Positions 26,799 through 36,203 are shown, counted from the stretch's first letter. The stretch is 64,000 nucleotides of DNA from Spirosoma fluviale (GCF_900230225.1 NZ_OCNH01000006.1:1-64000), one strand, 5' to 3'. The notes: a model not told the origin generated them from the sequence alone. Numbers and translations are program-made.

Positions 26799-29700
26799 AT
26801 GAAATTTGAACAGTACAAAACCCTCGGATTCACCAACTGGTGCGTGGAGAACCGAACGGCGATTTACATCTTCACCTTCCTGATTACAATAGGTGGGCTG
26901 TTCGTTTATAACAACCTGCCGAAAGAGCAATTTCCGGACATCAAGGTTCCGCAGGTGTATATTAATACGGTGTATGTAGGAACGGCCCCGGCTGATATTG
27001 AAAACACCATCAACAAGCAGATCGAGAAGCAGCTCAAGTCAATCTCGGGTGTGAAGCGCATTAAATCCAATGCTTTGCAGGACGTGTCGGTAATTCTAAT
27101 CGAATTCAATCCGGATGTCAATTCGGCCGAAGCCCTGCAACGGGTTCGCGACGCGATCGATAAAGCGAAGCCTGATTTGCCGCAAAAGCTGGACGCTGGT
27201 CCAACGGCGCAGGATGTCGACTTCTCCGAAATGGCGATCATGAACATCAACATGGCCGGTAATTTCTCGCTGAAACAACTAAAAGAATACGCCGAGGACT
27301 TACAGGACGTGATTGAAGGAATGCCCGAAATTCGTCGGGTAGACATCGTTGGAGCGCTGGATCGCGAAATTCAGATCAACGTCGACCTGCCCCGGATGCA
27401 GTCGGCTGGTCTGGCTTTCTCGGATATTCAACAGGCGATTCAGGGTGAAAACGTAAACGTATCGGGTGGAGAGCTGCCCATCGACGGGGTTCGCCGGACG
27501 GTGCGGGTGAAAGGTGAATTTACCGACGTTACTCAGCTTCAGAATCTACAGATCCGGACCGCTACGGGAGCTACCGTTCGGCTCGGCGATATTGCCGAGG
27601 TTCGGGATAACTTCGAGGAGCAACAGAACTTCGCCCGCCTGAATAACAAATCGGTTGTTACGCTGAACGTAATCAAACGCGCCGGTGCCAACCTGATCTC
27701 GGCCGCCGACCGCATTGAGAAAACGATTGAAGACTATAAGGAAACCCGTTTCCCCGAAGGGCTGGAAGTGAAGATCACCGCCGACCAGTCGGAGCGGACC
27801 CGCGAAAACGTCAATGACCTGATCAACACCGTTGTGCTGGGTTTCATCTTCGTGGTATTGATCCTGATGTTCTTCATGGGCGTTCGGGATGCTATTTTCG
27901 TGGGTCTATCGGTACCGCTGTCGGCGCTTGTCGCTTTTGTTCTGATGCCGATTTTAGGACCCGCTGTTGGTGCTTCGTTTACGCTGAACACGATGGTGCT
28001 CTTTGCCTTCCTGCTCGGGTTAGGTCTGGTGGTGGATGATGCCATTGTGGTTATCGAAAACTCGCACCGGCTTTTTAACGAGAATAAAGACTGGGATATC
28101 AAACAGGCTGTAAAAGCGGCTGCGGGTGAGGTATTCGTACCGGTTTTGTCCGGCACCTTGACGACCATTGCGCCGTTCTTCCCGCTGTTGTTCTGGCCGG
28201 GTATTGTGGGTGAGTTTATGAAATTCCTGCCCCTGACGCTTATTCTAACGCTGTTCGCTTCGCTCTTCGTTGCCTACGTGATCAACCCGGTGTTTGCCGT
28301 AACGTTCATGAAACGGCACGACGACGACAATCACGAAGACAAACAGACCTTCCAGGAAATCAAGCGGCCGCTTATGATCATGACGGTGCTGGCCGGTGTG
28401 GGCTATGTCGTAGACCGGGGTATTGGCAACCTGTTCGTCCTGTTCATTATCCTGTATGTGTTTAACCATTACGTGTTAACCCCGAAGCTGATCGTGCCTT
28501 TCCAGGAGGGCTTATTACCCGCCCTTAAAAACGGGTATCGCCGGTTGATTTCGTGGATATTGACGGGATGGCGTCCGGTGGGTGCTATCGCAGCGGCCTT
28601 TGGTTTGCTGATTCTGACGTTCATTATCGTCGGTATTGCTAAGCCGAAAGTGTTGTTCTTCCCAAGCGGTGAGCCCGATTACATCTATGTGTACAACGTA
28701 ATGCCAATTGGTACCGATGCCCGCGTAACCGATTCGGTAACCAGAGTCATTGAGAAGCGCGTATTTAAGGTGCTGGAGGATAACAAGGCTACTGACATCG
28801 TTAACTCGGTAATCTCGAACGTTGGTAAAAACGCCGGTGACCCCATGAATCCCGACCGTTCGGCCACTCCGCAGAAGTCGAAAGTGACGATTGCCTTTAA
28901 GCCAAATGAAGAACGGAACGGTATTTCGACCGACTCGCTCCTGGCCAAAGTACGGGTGGCGGTGAGTGGAATGCCCGGTACGGAGCTATCCGTAGAGCGG
29001 GAATCAAGTGGACCGCCAACGGGTAAGCCGATTGCCATTGAAATTGCCGGTGAGGAATTTGGCGAACTTCAGAAGCTGGAAAAACAGGTTCGCCAGAAGA
29101 TTTCGCAGGCGGGCATTAAAGGCATCGACCAGTTGAAGTCGGACTTGATTACCAACAAGCCGGAAATCGTTATCAACATCGACCGCGAAAAAGCCGAGCG
29201 CGAAGGCATTTCGTCAGGTCAGGTGGCTATGGCCATTCGGACCGCCCTGTTCGGTTTAGAGGTGTCTAAATTCCGGGATGCGAAGGACGAGTACCCAATC
29301 ATGGTCCGTCTGAAATCTGACGACCGGAGCCAGATCGACAAGTTGTTAAGTCTGAATGTGGTGTATCGGGACATGGTCATGGGTGGGCAACTACGTCAGG
29401 TACCGATCACGTCCGTCGCGAACATTAGTTACTCGACAACCTTCAGTCAGATCAACCGGAAAAATCAGCAGCGCCTTGTTACGTTAAGTTCTGACGTTGT
29501 ACCGGGCTATAACGCCAACGAGATTGTGGCCCAGATTCAGGAAGTCATCAAAGAAATTGAGGTTCCGAACGGGTATACGCTCAAAATTGGCGGTGAACAG
29601 GAAGATCAGCAGGAGTCGATGAGCTTCCTGGTATCGGCCTTTGGCATTGCCATGATGCTTATCTACCTGATTATGGCCACGCAGTTCAACTCGGTGGTGA

Positions 29701-30242
29701 AGCCGCTGATTATCTTCGTAACGATCCTGTTCTCGTTGATTGGCGTACTGCTCGGGTTCGTTATTTTCAATAAAGAGTTCTCCGTCATCATGTCGGGTGT
29801 GGGTATCATTGCCCTCGCCGGTATCGTGGTGAAGAACGGGATTCTGCTGATCGAATTCATCGAAGAACTTCGTGGACGGGGCGTCCCCTTGCGCGAAGCC
29901 ATCATCGAAGCGGGCGGTATTCGTCTGACGCCGGTATTGCTGACCGCATCGGCGGCCGTACTGGGTCTGATTCCGCTGGCATTGGGCATCACCGTCGATT
30001 TCGTGGGCCTGTTCCGTAATTTCGATCCGCACATCATTGTAGGTGGCGATAGCTCCGTATTCTGGAACATCCTCGCCTGGACCATCATCTTCGGCCTAAC
30101 GTTCTCCACCATTCTAACACTTGTAATTGTACCTTGTATGTACTGGATCAACGAGCGTATTCGGATGAAGTGGTTCGGTAAGAAAGACCCGGCTTTGGAA
30201 ATGCGCCGTCGTCAAGAAGAGCCGGAAGAGGAGTTGGTGTAG
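26799..30242 (+). CDS. RND-family efflux pump permease (AcrB/HAE1-like)
   Basis: The 1147-residue inner-membrane pump exports substrates using the proton gradient. TM1 follows NWCVENRTAIYIFTFL. The porter domain begins with PKEQFPDIKVPQVYI. TM4 carries the Asp pair in LGLVVDDAIVVIEN, and TM10 the lysine in VVKNGILLIEF; together these form the proton relay of HAE1 pumps. It is longer than usual (about 1040): between TM6 and TM7, residues about 523-560 add two hydrophobic helices (RPLMIMTVLAGVGYVV and GNLFVLFIILYVFNHYVL). It is the last gene of the TetR-tolC-adaptor operon. The substrate is unknown. Confidence 0.93.
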   Translation: MKFEQYKTLGFTNWCVENRTAIYIFTFLITIGGLFVYNNLPKEQFPDIKVPQVYINTVYVGTAPADIENTINKQIEKQLKSISGVKRIKSNALQDVSVILIEFNPDVNSAEALQRVRDAIDKAKPDLPQKLDAGPTAQDVDFSEMAIMNINMAGNFSLKQLKEYAEDLQDVIEGMPEIRRVDIVGALDREIQINVDLPRMQSAGLAFSDIQQAIQGENVNVSGGELPIDGVRRTVRVKGEFTDVTQLQNLQIRTATGATVRLGDIAEVRDNFEEQQNFARLNNKSVVTLNVIKRAGANLISAADRIEKTIEDYKETRFPEGLEVKITADQSERTRENVNDLINTVVLGFIFVVLILMFFMGVRDAIFVGLSVPLSALVAFVLMPILGPAVGASFTLNTMVLFAFLLGLGLVVDDAIVVIENSHRLFNENKDWDIKQAVKAAAGEVFVPVLSGTLTTIAPFFPLLFWPGIVGEFMKFLPLTLILTLFASLFVAYVINPVFAVTFMKRHDDDNHEDKQTFQEIKRPLMIMTVLAGVGYVVDRGIGNLFVLFIILYVFNHYVLTPKLIVPFQEGLLPALKNGYRRLISWILTGWRPVGAIAAAFGLLILTFIIVGIAKPKVLFFPSGEPDYIYVYNVMPIGTDARVTDSVTRVIEKRVFKVLEDNKATDIVNSVISNVGKNAGDPMNPDRSATPQKSKVTIAFKPNEERNGISTDSLLAKVRVAVSGMPGTELSVERESSGPPTGKPIAIEIAGEEFGELQKLEKQVRQKISQAGIKGIDQLKSDLITNKPEIVINIDREKAEREGISSGQVAMAIRTALFGLEVSKFRDAKDEYPIMVRLKSDDRSQIDKLLSLNVVYRDMVMGGQLRQVPITSVANISYSTTFSQINRKNQQRLVTLSSDVVPGYNANEIVAQIQEVIKEIEVPNGYTLKIGGEQEDQQESMSFLVSAFGIAMMLIYLIMATQFNSVVKPLIIFVTILFSLIGVLLGFVIFNKEFSVIMSGVGIIALAGIVVKNGILLIEFIEELRGRGVPLREAIIEAGGIRLTPVLLTASAAVLGLIPLALGITVDFVGLFRNFDPHIIVGGDSSVFWNILAWTIIFGLTFSTILTLVIVPCMYWINERIRMKWFGKKDPALEMRRRQEEPEEELV

Positions 30243-30261
30243 AGTGAAAGTAGTAAATAGC

Positions 30262-30300
30262 GAAAGAGCGATGAGTCCTGTTGGGATTTATCGCTCTTTC
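30262..30300 (+). terminator. RND operon terminator
   Basis: GAAAGAGCGAT (30262-30272) and ATCGCTCTTTC (30290-30300) form a perfect 11-bp stem, followed by ACTTTTT, 20 bases after the pump stop. Confidence 0.85.
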
Positions 30301-30310
30301 ACTTTTTATA

Positions 30311-30456
30311 GTGGTGTCAGTTTCTCAAAACCTCGTTCGGCCATTTAAGAAGACTGATATCAACGGATGCTACACAGCCACACGAGGTTTTGAGAATCGC
30401 AACGGCGAACCGTCCTCACTGTGTCGGGTCTGGGGCCCGACACCACGGCATCATTC
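30311..30456. repeat. Nested inverted repeats between the RND pump and CBM9-like genes
   Basis: The outer arms GTGGTGTC (30311-30318) and GACACCAC pair. Inside them, two 15-base perfect arms (30322-30336 and 30382-30396, TTCTCAAAACCTCGT and its complement) form one structure. GTGTCGGG / CCCGACAC around 30421-30443 forms a second hairpin. The layout resembles a composite REP-like element or a decayed mobile repeat; no gene lies here. Confidence 0.55.
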
Positions 30457-31245
30457 GTTAAACACCACCCGGCTCCATCGTTCCGGTTGGTGGGTGTCGT
30501 AAACGCCATGGGGCGTCATGACCATGGCGGGGTGAGGCTGCACTTCCTGGCCGGACGCCATCAATTTTTGAAAGCGACCCAGAAACATTCGCCACTCATC
30601 ACCAGGTTGGGGAGGTAGGTTACGACCGTTAGCTAACAGCGTCAGACTGGCCCACGGAATGGCTATTTCCAGTGTCCAGCCCTTATCAATATCGCTGTTG
30701 TCATTCAGGGTGCCGTCAATCTGAACGGCTGTTTCCAGACCCGGCATGTCATAGTTCAGGAAGGCCCAGCGCAGGCCGCGCGGGTGCGTACCGTACCAGA
30801 ACGAAGGGCCGCTGCGGTCGAGGTCACCGCCAAAGGTGAGTGCCTGCGGATCGAATACATCAAATTGCGGAACATCGAACCGGCTACCCCGCTGGTAGGC
30901 ATCTTTCCAGATGAAAAATACTTCATACACTGTATTACAGGCATTTAGTTCCAGTTCATAGTAACAGTCGCCCCCATCAATAAAGAGTTCCAGGTCGCTT
31001 TCCAGAAAAATGATCGAATCCCGTTCGGTCAAGTGCGCTTCCAGGAACGGTTCTTCGGCCTGGAAGGCAACGTACAAGTGCGTATCGTTCCAAACGATAG
31101 CCGCTTTGGTGTCGTACATGCCCGGTGCGCCGGAAGCCATATCCACAAATCGGTGGCTCCAGACGGTCTGTTGCCAGATGGGTTTCGTTAAATCGCCGTC
31201 GATAGTGATTGACTCCGTGATTTTGGTTGCTGTGTATGAATGCAT
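30451..31245 (-). CDS. carbohydrate-binding family 9-like protein
   Basis: The 264-residue protein has the CBM9-like pattern: ITIDGDLTKPIWQQTVWSHRFVD at the start, AAIVWNDTHLYVAFQAEEP, DSDLELFIDGGDCYYELELNA-like metal and sugar-site strands near residues 83-105, and WTLEIAIPWASL near 195. No signal peptide is visible, so it may be cytoplasmic. It lacks a catalytic domain. Its start faces the exported propeller protein gene on the other side of a shared 131-base gap. Confidence 0.75.
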   Translation of the reverse strand: MHSYTATKITESITIDGDLTKPIWQQTVWSHRFVDMASGAPGMYDTKAAIVWNDTHLYVAFQAEEPFLEAHLTERDSIIFLESDLELFIDGGDCYYELELNACNTVYEVFFIWKDAYQRGSRFDVPQFDVFDPQALTFGGDLDRSGPSFWYGTHPRGLRWAFLNYDMPGLETAVQIDGTLNDNSDIDKGWTLEIAIPWASLTLLANGRNLPPQPGDEWRMFLGRFQKLMASGQEVQPHPAMVMTPHGVYDTHQPERWSRVVFNE

Positions 31246-31336
31246 ATAGAGTTAAAGGGCTTACACTGTAAACCTGAGGGGTAGCAATTGATACCCAAAT
31301 GTAAGAGGTACAGCTTAACCGGAAGTCTTTTCATAA

Positions 31337-31367
31337 TTGAGTAATTACACTGAACCCCTTATCTTTA
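31337..31367 (+). promoter_or_regulatory. Promoter of the propeller lipoprotein gene
   Basis: TTG (31337-31339), a 20-base spacer and TATCTTTA (31360-31367) match the same pattern as the thrC promoter. The ATG at 31377 starts only 10 bases after the box, so the mRNA could be leaderless or nearly so. Confidence 0.5.
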
Positions 31368-31376
31368 GCGACTATC

Positions 31377-32711
31377 ATGAAGACACAAAAACACCTCGTA
31401 ACGACACTGCTTGCAGGGGCCTTAGCGGGTCTATTATTCATTGGCTGTTCTGGCAAAAAAGAGGATGACCAAAAAGCCGAAGGTACGCCAGCGTACAAAC
31501 TCATTCCCGCCAAACGGGTACTGTTCAACTCCTTTGTGGACTGTAACATGGCCGAAGCCTGGGTGAGTGATACCTTCCGGATTTTTCCGGGAAAGTACGG
31601 CGAAGACCCGCTCTGGGGCAACGCCCGCGACCTGAAATATGCCGACGGCAAAAATGCCGAAGAAGCCTTCGCCCGGCAGGGAAAGGATTTTACGGAACCC
31701 CAAATGCCGCCGAACGTACCGATTGGCCAGGCAGGCTTGCACGGGGCCGTTTGGTTTGAAACCGTTTATCAAGACACTACCGACAAGAGTGGCAAAACAC
31801 TTTACGCTGTTTACCACAACGAGAATTACCCCGCTACCCTCCCTTACGACCCGAAAACCGGCGAAGGGTACATTGATAAAAAATGGCCGCAGGGTCTGAC
31901 CGGCCCGACCTCGCCCGCGGCTGTTTGCCGGATTGGTATCATGAAATCGACCAACGGCGGGAAAGCCTGGGAAAACAAAGGGCTCTTTATCGAGGACCTG
32001 CAACCCCGCATGATTCTTAAGCCGCATAATACCTCCAAGACCTTTGCCGGGGGCGTCGGCGATCCCTCTGCCGTAGCCAGTGGCGACTACCTGTATCTGT
32101 TTTATGGAGAGTATGGCTATCCCGGCCAATACGACGAAGCCAGGTACGACCGGAAAAAAGAATCGAGCGGCCAATGCATCAGCGTTGCCCGAATCAAACT
32201 GAGCGATCTGGACAACCCCGTTGGCAAAGCCCGGCGATGGGACGGCAAAGGATTCAATGCGCCCTACAACGGCGTAGGGGCACCCATTGCGTCGCTACAG
32301 ATTCCAGAAAGCGAAGGCGGTGGGGCCGCTTCCTCGCCAACGGGCGGCTTTCACTGGGGGCCATCCGTCAGTTGGAACACCTACCTTAATTGTTGGGTTA
32401 TGCTCATGGGCAAAGTCGTAGGGCAGTCGTGGGCAGGGAGCAGCATTCATATTTCGTTTAACACAAACCGTGATTTGGGCGAAGCCCTCCAATCGCAGGC
32501 GTGGTCGAAACCGAAATTGCTGCTCGATAAACCGGGATTTTTCCTGTGGTATCCATCCCTGCAACCCATGAACACGCCGGACGATATTGCCAATAAACAT
32601 ACTTGCCTGCGTTTGGGGCAGCGGGCGCGGCTGTTCGTGAAGAACATCAAACCCGAAAAAAGTGAGTACCTGTCCGAATACATCCTTGAGTTCAGCAAGG
32701 GCACTAACTAA
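31377..32711 (+). CDS. lipoprotein with predicted beta-propeller (GH43/sialidase-like) fold, function unknown
   Basis: The 444-residue protein has a lipoprotein signal (LLFIGC|SGKK). The body has repeated Gly/Trp/Asp strands with glycosidase-propeller features: GIMKSTNGGKAWENKGLFI is an Asp-box-like motif near residue 190, and GGVGDPSAVASGDYLYLFYGEYG near 225 is typical of five-bladed propellers. The catalytic residues cannot be assigned with confidence. The metallophosphoesterase gene begins six bases after its stop, so the two are probably cotranscribed. Confidence 0.65.
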   Translation: MKTQKHLVTTLLAGALAGLLFIGCSGKKEDDQKAEGTPAYKLIPAKRVLFNSFVDCNMAEAWVSDTFRIFPGKYGEDPLWGNARDLKYADGKNAEEAFARQGKDFTEPQMPPNVPIGQAGLHGAVWFETVYQDTTDKSGKTLYAVYHNENYPATLPYDPKTGEGYIDKKWPQGLTGPTSPAAVCRIGIMKSTNGGKAWENKGLFIEDLQPRMILKPHNTSKTFAGGVGDPSAVASGDYLYLFYGEYGYPGQYDEARYDRKKESSGQCISVARIKLSDLDNPVGKARRWDGKGFNAPYNGVGAPIASLQIPESEGGGAASSPTGGFHWGPSVSWNTYLNCWVMLMGKVVGQSWAGSSIHISFNTNRDLGEALQSQAWSKPKLLLDKPGFFLWYPSLQPMNTPDDIANKHTCLRLGQRARLFVKNIKPEKSEYLSEYILEFSKGTN

Positions 32712-32717
32712 CAATTC

Positions 32718-33998
32718 ATGAATCGTACGGCTTTATTTTTCATTCTTCCTGCCATCCTGCTGCTGATCGACTGGTATGTTTTTCAGGCGATCAAAACCCT
32801 CAGTCGGTCGGCTACCGAAAGTACGCAGCGGATTATTACCATTGCCTTCTGGGGATTTACGGCGCTATCGCTGCTGCTGTACGTCATCATGCAACTGCTC
32901 CCTCCGGACTCCATTAGTCGCAACACCCGTACCTTTCTGTGGGCCGCCATTGCCATTCCTTACTTTTCGAAAATATTTGCCGTACTGATTATTCTGATCG
33001 ACGACATCGGCCGGTTTTTCCGGTGGATTGTTTCGCTCTTCTACAAACCCGAAGTTCGGGAAGCGGTTGAAGATTCGACTCGTCAGACCATGCCCGCAAC
33101 GGACACCATTACCCGCTCCGATTTTCTGATGAAAACGGCGCTGGTGGTCAGTGCTGTGCCGCTGGTTGGTTTTACGTGGGGAATCGTCTCGGGCGCGCAT
33201 GATTACCGAATCCGGCGGATTAAACTCCCGCTGAAAAACCTGCCTTCCGGTTTCAACGGCATGACCATTGCCCAGATTTCGGATATTCACTCGGGGAGCT
33301 TTTTTAATAAAACGGCGGTGAAAGGGGGCGTTGACATGCTCCTCGGCCAGAAACCCGACATGGTCTTTTTTACCGGCGATCTGGTTAACAGCCATGCGGA
33401 AGAGGTGAATAGCTACATCGATATTTTCAACAAAGTGAAAGCCCCGCTGGGTGTTTATTCGACCCTCGGCAATCACGATTACGGGAAGTACGTGCAATGG
33501 CCAAGCGTACAGGCCGAACGGCAGAACGTAATGAATGTGGTGGCGGCTCACAAACAAATGGGCTGGAACATCATGATGGACGAAAACAAGATTCTGGAGC
33601 AGAACGGCGACAAGATTGCCCTGATTGGTGTGCAGAATCTCGGCTTTGGTCCGGCGGCTCTGCGGGCGGGTAATCTGGCAAAAGCCTACGAAGGCACGCA
33701 GGATTATCCTGTCAAGCTGCTCCTCTCCCACGATCCGACCCACTGGGATGCCGAAGTCCGGCCGAAGTACCCGGATATCGACGTTCAGTTTAGCGGACAT
33801 ACGCATGGCGCTCAGTTTGGTGTCGATTTGGGTGATGTTCGCTGGAGCCCGGCGCAGTATTTTTATAAGCAGTGGGCAGGGTTATATCAGGAAGGCGACC
33901 AGCGCCTGTATGTGAACCGAGGCTACGGCTACATCGGCTACCCCGGCCGCGTAGGCATACTTCCCGAAATTACCATTTTTGAACTGGTAAAAGCCTGA
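32718..33998 (+). CDS. membrane-anchored metallophosphoesterase (YkuE-type)
   Basis: The 426-residue protein has about four N-terminal hydrophobic helices (ILPAILLLIDWYVFQ, IAFWGFTALSLLLYVIMQLL, FLWAAIAIPYFSKIFAVLIIL, and one near 135-155). A calcineurin-like phosphoesterase domain follows, with all metal-site motifs: AQISDIHSG, FTGDLVNS, LGNHDYG, LLSHDP and SGHTHGAQ. Relatives act on UDP-sugar lipids or phospholipids at the membrane; the substrate here is unknown. It is six bases downstream of the propeller lipoprotein gene. Confidence 0.88.
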   Translation: MNRTALFFILPAILLLIDWYVFQAIKTLSRSATESTQRIITIAFWGFTALSLLLYVIMQLLPPDSISRNTRTFLWAAIAIPYFSKIFAVLIILIDDIGRFFRWIVSLFYKPEVREAVEDSTRQTMPATDTITRSDFLMKTALVVSAVPLVGFTWGIVSGAHDYRIRRIKLPLKNLPSGFNGMTIAQISDIHSGSFFNKTAVKGGVDMLLGQKPDMVFFTGDLVNSHAEEVNSYIDIFNKVKAPLGVYSTLGNHDYGKYVQWPSVQAERQNVMNVVAAHKQMGWNIMMDENKILEQNGDKIALIGVQNLGFGPAALRAGNLAKAYEGTQDYPVKLLLSHDPTHWDAEVRPKYPDIDVQFSGHTHGAQFGVDLGDVRWSPAQYFYKQWAGLYQEGDQRLYVNRGYGYIGYPGRVGILPEITIFELVKA

Positions 33999-34131
33999 TC
34001 GACGCATCAATCCGGTGTATCGACATCAATTAGACGAAAGCTTGTCGTAAATTGCCGTAGCTTACTCAGTAATTGACTAACTTATTCCCTGCTCATTCAG
34101 TTACCCTAATCAATTAACCATCACATACCCT

Positions 34132-35010
34132 ATGAAAATCGTATTCATTACGGGACTCTCGTTCTTCATGTCGCTGCTCTCACTGTTAAACATCAAACCA
34201 GCGCAACCTAAAGAGACGGCGATTCCGCTTTGCCATGCACCCGCTACCGACGGCGAAGGCAACGACATGTCGGCCATGGCTGCCGACCCGGCTTTCCAGC
34301 GGTTGCACGAAGCGCCCCTACCCTTCACCTACGTTGGCGCGGGCGAAATGATCAAGTTCTCGACTCCCGATGGCCAGTCGGCTAACGGGTTCCTGCTGAA
34401 ATCGAAAAAGAACTCTAACAAATGGCTGCTCGTGTATCAGGAATGGTGGGGCTTGAACGAGAACATCAAGCAGCAGTCCGAAACGTTCTACAACGACCTG
34501 AAGGACGTAAACGTGCTGGCTGTTGACATGTACGATGGCAAAGTAGCGACCGAGCCATCAGAAGCGGGTAAACTGATGCAGGGTGCCAACAAAGACCGGC
34601 TGGCCAGCATCATGAAAGGAGCCATTGAGTACGCGGGTCCCAAAGCTGAATTTGCCAGCGTTGGCTGGTGCTTCGGCGGTATGCTCTCGTTGCAGTCGGC
34701 CATGCTCGAAGGTAAAAAAGCAAAAGGATGCGTCATGTACTACGGTCGTCCGGAGCAGGATGTTGAAAAACTGAAAACCCTCGACACCGACGTGCTGGGT
34801 ATTTTTGGTAGTCAGGACAAAGGCATCACGCCCGAGTCGGTTAAAACGTTTGAAGAGAATATGGCGAAGGCAGGCGAGAAGGTAACTGTGAAAATGTACG
34901 ACGCCGGTCACGGCTTTGCCAATCCAAGCAACCCGGTTTTCAATAAGGAAGCCGCAGCTGATGCGTACAAGCTGGCGCTGACCTACCTGAAAGATAAATT
35001 AAAAGCGTAA
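34132..35010 (+). CDS. dienelactone hydrolase-family protein, exported
   Basis: The 292-residue protein has an N-terminal signal-like stretch (FITGLSFFMSLLSLLNI). After a spacer comes the dienelactone hydrolase domain with YQEWWGLNENIKQQ, LAVDMYDGKVAT, the nucleophile in VGWCFGGMLS (Cys), the acid in GSQDKGI, and the histidine in GHGFANPSN. The Cys-Asp-His triad is complete. The real substrate is unknown. It is separate from the dioxygenase cassette at 19-21 kb. A terminator follows. Confidence 0.87.
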   Translation: MKIVFITGLSFFMSLLSLLNIKPAQPKETAIPLCHAPATDGEGNDMSAMAADPAFQRLHEAPLPFTYVGAGEMIKFSTPDGQSANGFLLKSKKNSNKWLLVYQEWWGLNENIKQQSETFYNDLKDVNVLAVDMYDGKVATEPSEAGKLMQGANKDRLASIMKGAIEYAGPKAEFASVGWCFGGMLSLQSAMLEGKKAKGCVMYYGRPEQDVEKLKTLDTDVLGIFGSQDKGITPESVKTFEENMAKAGEKVTVKMYDAGHGFANPSNPVFNKEAAADAYKLALTYLKDKLKA

Positions 35011-35035
35011 ACGCTTAAAATAGCCTACTGAATCG

Positions 35036-35067
35036 AAAGCCTGACTACTGCCCAGTGGTCAGGCTTT
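35036..35067 (+). terminator. Terminator of the dienelactone hydrolase gene
   Basis: AAAGCCTGACTACTG and CAGTGGTCAGGCTTT pair with one wobble around a two-base loop, followed by TTAATTAAA. Confidence 0.85.
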
Positions 35068-35160
35068 TTAATTAAACTTTAAGCATATTATTCACGTTTT
35101 GATTAAACGCTGGCGGGCTTACACTGTCTAACTGACAAGTCGGGTGAAAACCTGTCAGCG

Positions 35161-35286
35161 ATGAAAACGATTACGTTGAGTGGGGTTGTAGTTGGTCTGC
35201 TGTTAGGCACAGCCAGTGTTAGTTTTGAACAGGTGTACGAGCCTGGCAACTCTATCCGGAGTAACTATAGTCTCACTGGTAGTTAG
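35161..35286 (+). CDS. possible 41-residue secreted peptide
   Basis: An ATG at 35161 opens a short frame that begins MKTITLSGVVVGLLLGTASV, a plausible signal peptide. About 21 residues ending LTGS follow it. It lies between the hydrolase terminator and the Gly/Tyr-rich lipoprotein gene, 55 bases upstream of the latter. The signal-like start supports a real gene; the short length does not. I recognise no family. Confidence 0.4.
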   Translation: MKTITLSGVVVGLLLGTASVSFEQVYEPGNSIRSNYSLTGS

Positions 35287-35341
35287 TAGCTTGATGTAAT
35301 TAATAGATTGGTCCAATACGTTAACAACCAAAGCGGAAATC

Positions 35342-35674
35342 ATGAAAACGATAAAAATCTTGCCTTTATTCGTAGCTGGTTTAGTAGCTGTTCTATTAAC
35401 CAGTTGCGGCCCATCCTACGTAAGTACAGGTCCTGGCTATGGACCCGGTTATGGACCTGGCTATTACGGTGCCCGTCCTTATTACGGATATGGCTATAAC
35501 CGGCCTTATGGTTATTACCGTCCGCCGGTAGTCGTCCGCCCGCCAGTGGTGGTTCGCCCGCGGTATTACGCACCATCACCTCGTAACTACGGTGGTGGCC
35601 CACGCGGAGGGTACAACGGCGGTCGCAGTGGAGGTGCCTACAGTGGCGGCAACCGCTCTCGCGGACCTAGGTAG
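35342..35674 (+). CDS. Gly/Tyr/Pro-rich low-complexity lipoprotein
   Basis: The 110-residue protein has a lipobox (AVLLTSC|GPS). The rest is low complexity: GPGYGPGYGPGYYG, YYGYGYNRPYGYY, two PPVVVRP repeats, then a Gly/Arg/Ser tail. It is probably an outer-membrane or surface lipoprotein of structural nature. Gly-Tyr-rich proteins of this kind are common in Cytophagales, with no known function. It lies downstream of a possible 41-residue peptide gene. Confidence 0.75.
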   Translation: MKTIKILPLFVAGLVAVLLTSCGPSYVSTGPGYGPGYGPGYYGARPYYGYGYNRPYGYYRPPVVVRPPVVVRPRYYAPSPRNYGGGPRGGYNGGRSGGAYSGGNRSRGPR

Positions 35675-35681
35675 TTAATAG

Positions 35682-35758
35682 GTTATTGGTTATACGTTAT
35701 TGGTTTCCTAAATTATCAGGCATAGATAACGATGCACAAATAACGTATAACCAATAAC
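35682..35758. repeat. 20-bp perfect inverted repeat between convergent genes
   Basis: Arms 35682-35701 and 35739-35758 are perfect complements around a 37-base loop. A second hairpin (TAGTTAC-GA-GTAACTA, 35759-35774) follows directly and touches the end of the next gene. The position between converging genes suggests termination, but no T run is seen. Confidence 0.7.
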
Positions 35759-35771
35759 TAGTTACGAGTAA

Positions 35772-36203
35772 CTACGCTGGCCAGGAAAAGGGTTTTCCGA
35801 TGTGAATGGAATAATCGCCGGATCCGATCAGAGGTTTATCGTCTGTCGAGAGGTTGTAAAGGTAAATCCAGCAGTCGGCGGTTTGGTCGTTGAACTGAAC
35901 GGGAATGATGGCCCGGATGTATTCGGTGGGCTGTTCGAATCCTTCGCCAACCCCTTCGTAGTAATCGAGATACGTAAGAATAGCGGATTTCTGGTTGCTG
36001 ATCTCAAATACCGATCCATGTACAAGACATGGGCTATCTGGCTGATAAACAGCACCGGGATAACTACCCATATCGAATGACTGGCCGGTAAAGGAGCCTT
36101 CACCTACATAACGCCCACGTTGCCGGAGGTACTGCGAAAACGTGTTATCAAATGGCGGGCGGAGGGTTCCGTAAACGATCAGGAAGTCAGGTGTATGGGT
36201 CAT
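35772..36203 (-). CDS. gamma-glutamylcyclotransferase-like protein
   Basis: The 143-residue protein has the GGCT/AIG2 fold signature VYGTLRP at the N-terminus, then FDMGSYPGAVYQ, LVHGSVFEI and a Glu in LDYYEGVGEGF (the usual catalytic position). Family members cyclise gamma-glutamyl compounds. The substrate is unknown. It stands alone and converges on the Gly/Tyr-rich lipoprotein gene. Confidence 0.82.
   Translation of the reverse strand: MTHTPDFLIVYGTLRPPFDNTFSQYLRQRGRYVGEGSFTGQSFDMGSYPGAVYQPDSPCLVHGSVFEISNQKSAILTYLDYYEGVGEGFEQPTEYIRAIIPVQFNDQTADCWIYLYNLSTDDKPLIGSGDYSIHIGKPFSWPA

Noticed and set aside
32865..33806. Long open frame opposite the metallophosphoesterase gene
   Set aside because: It lies fully antisense to a gene with complete catalytic motifs and has no recognisable domain; it is a codon-usage shadow.
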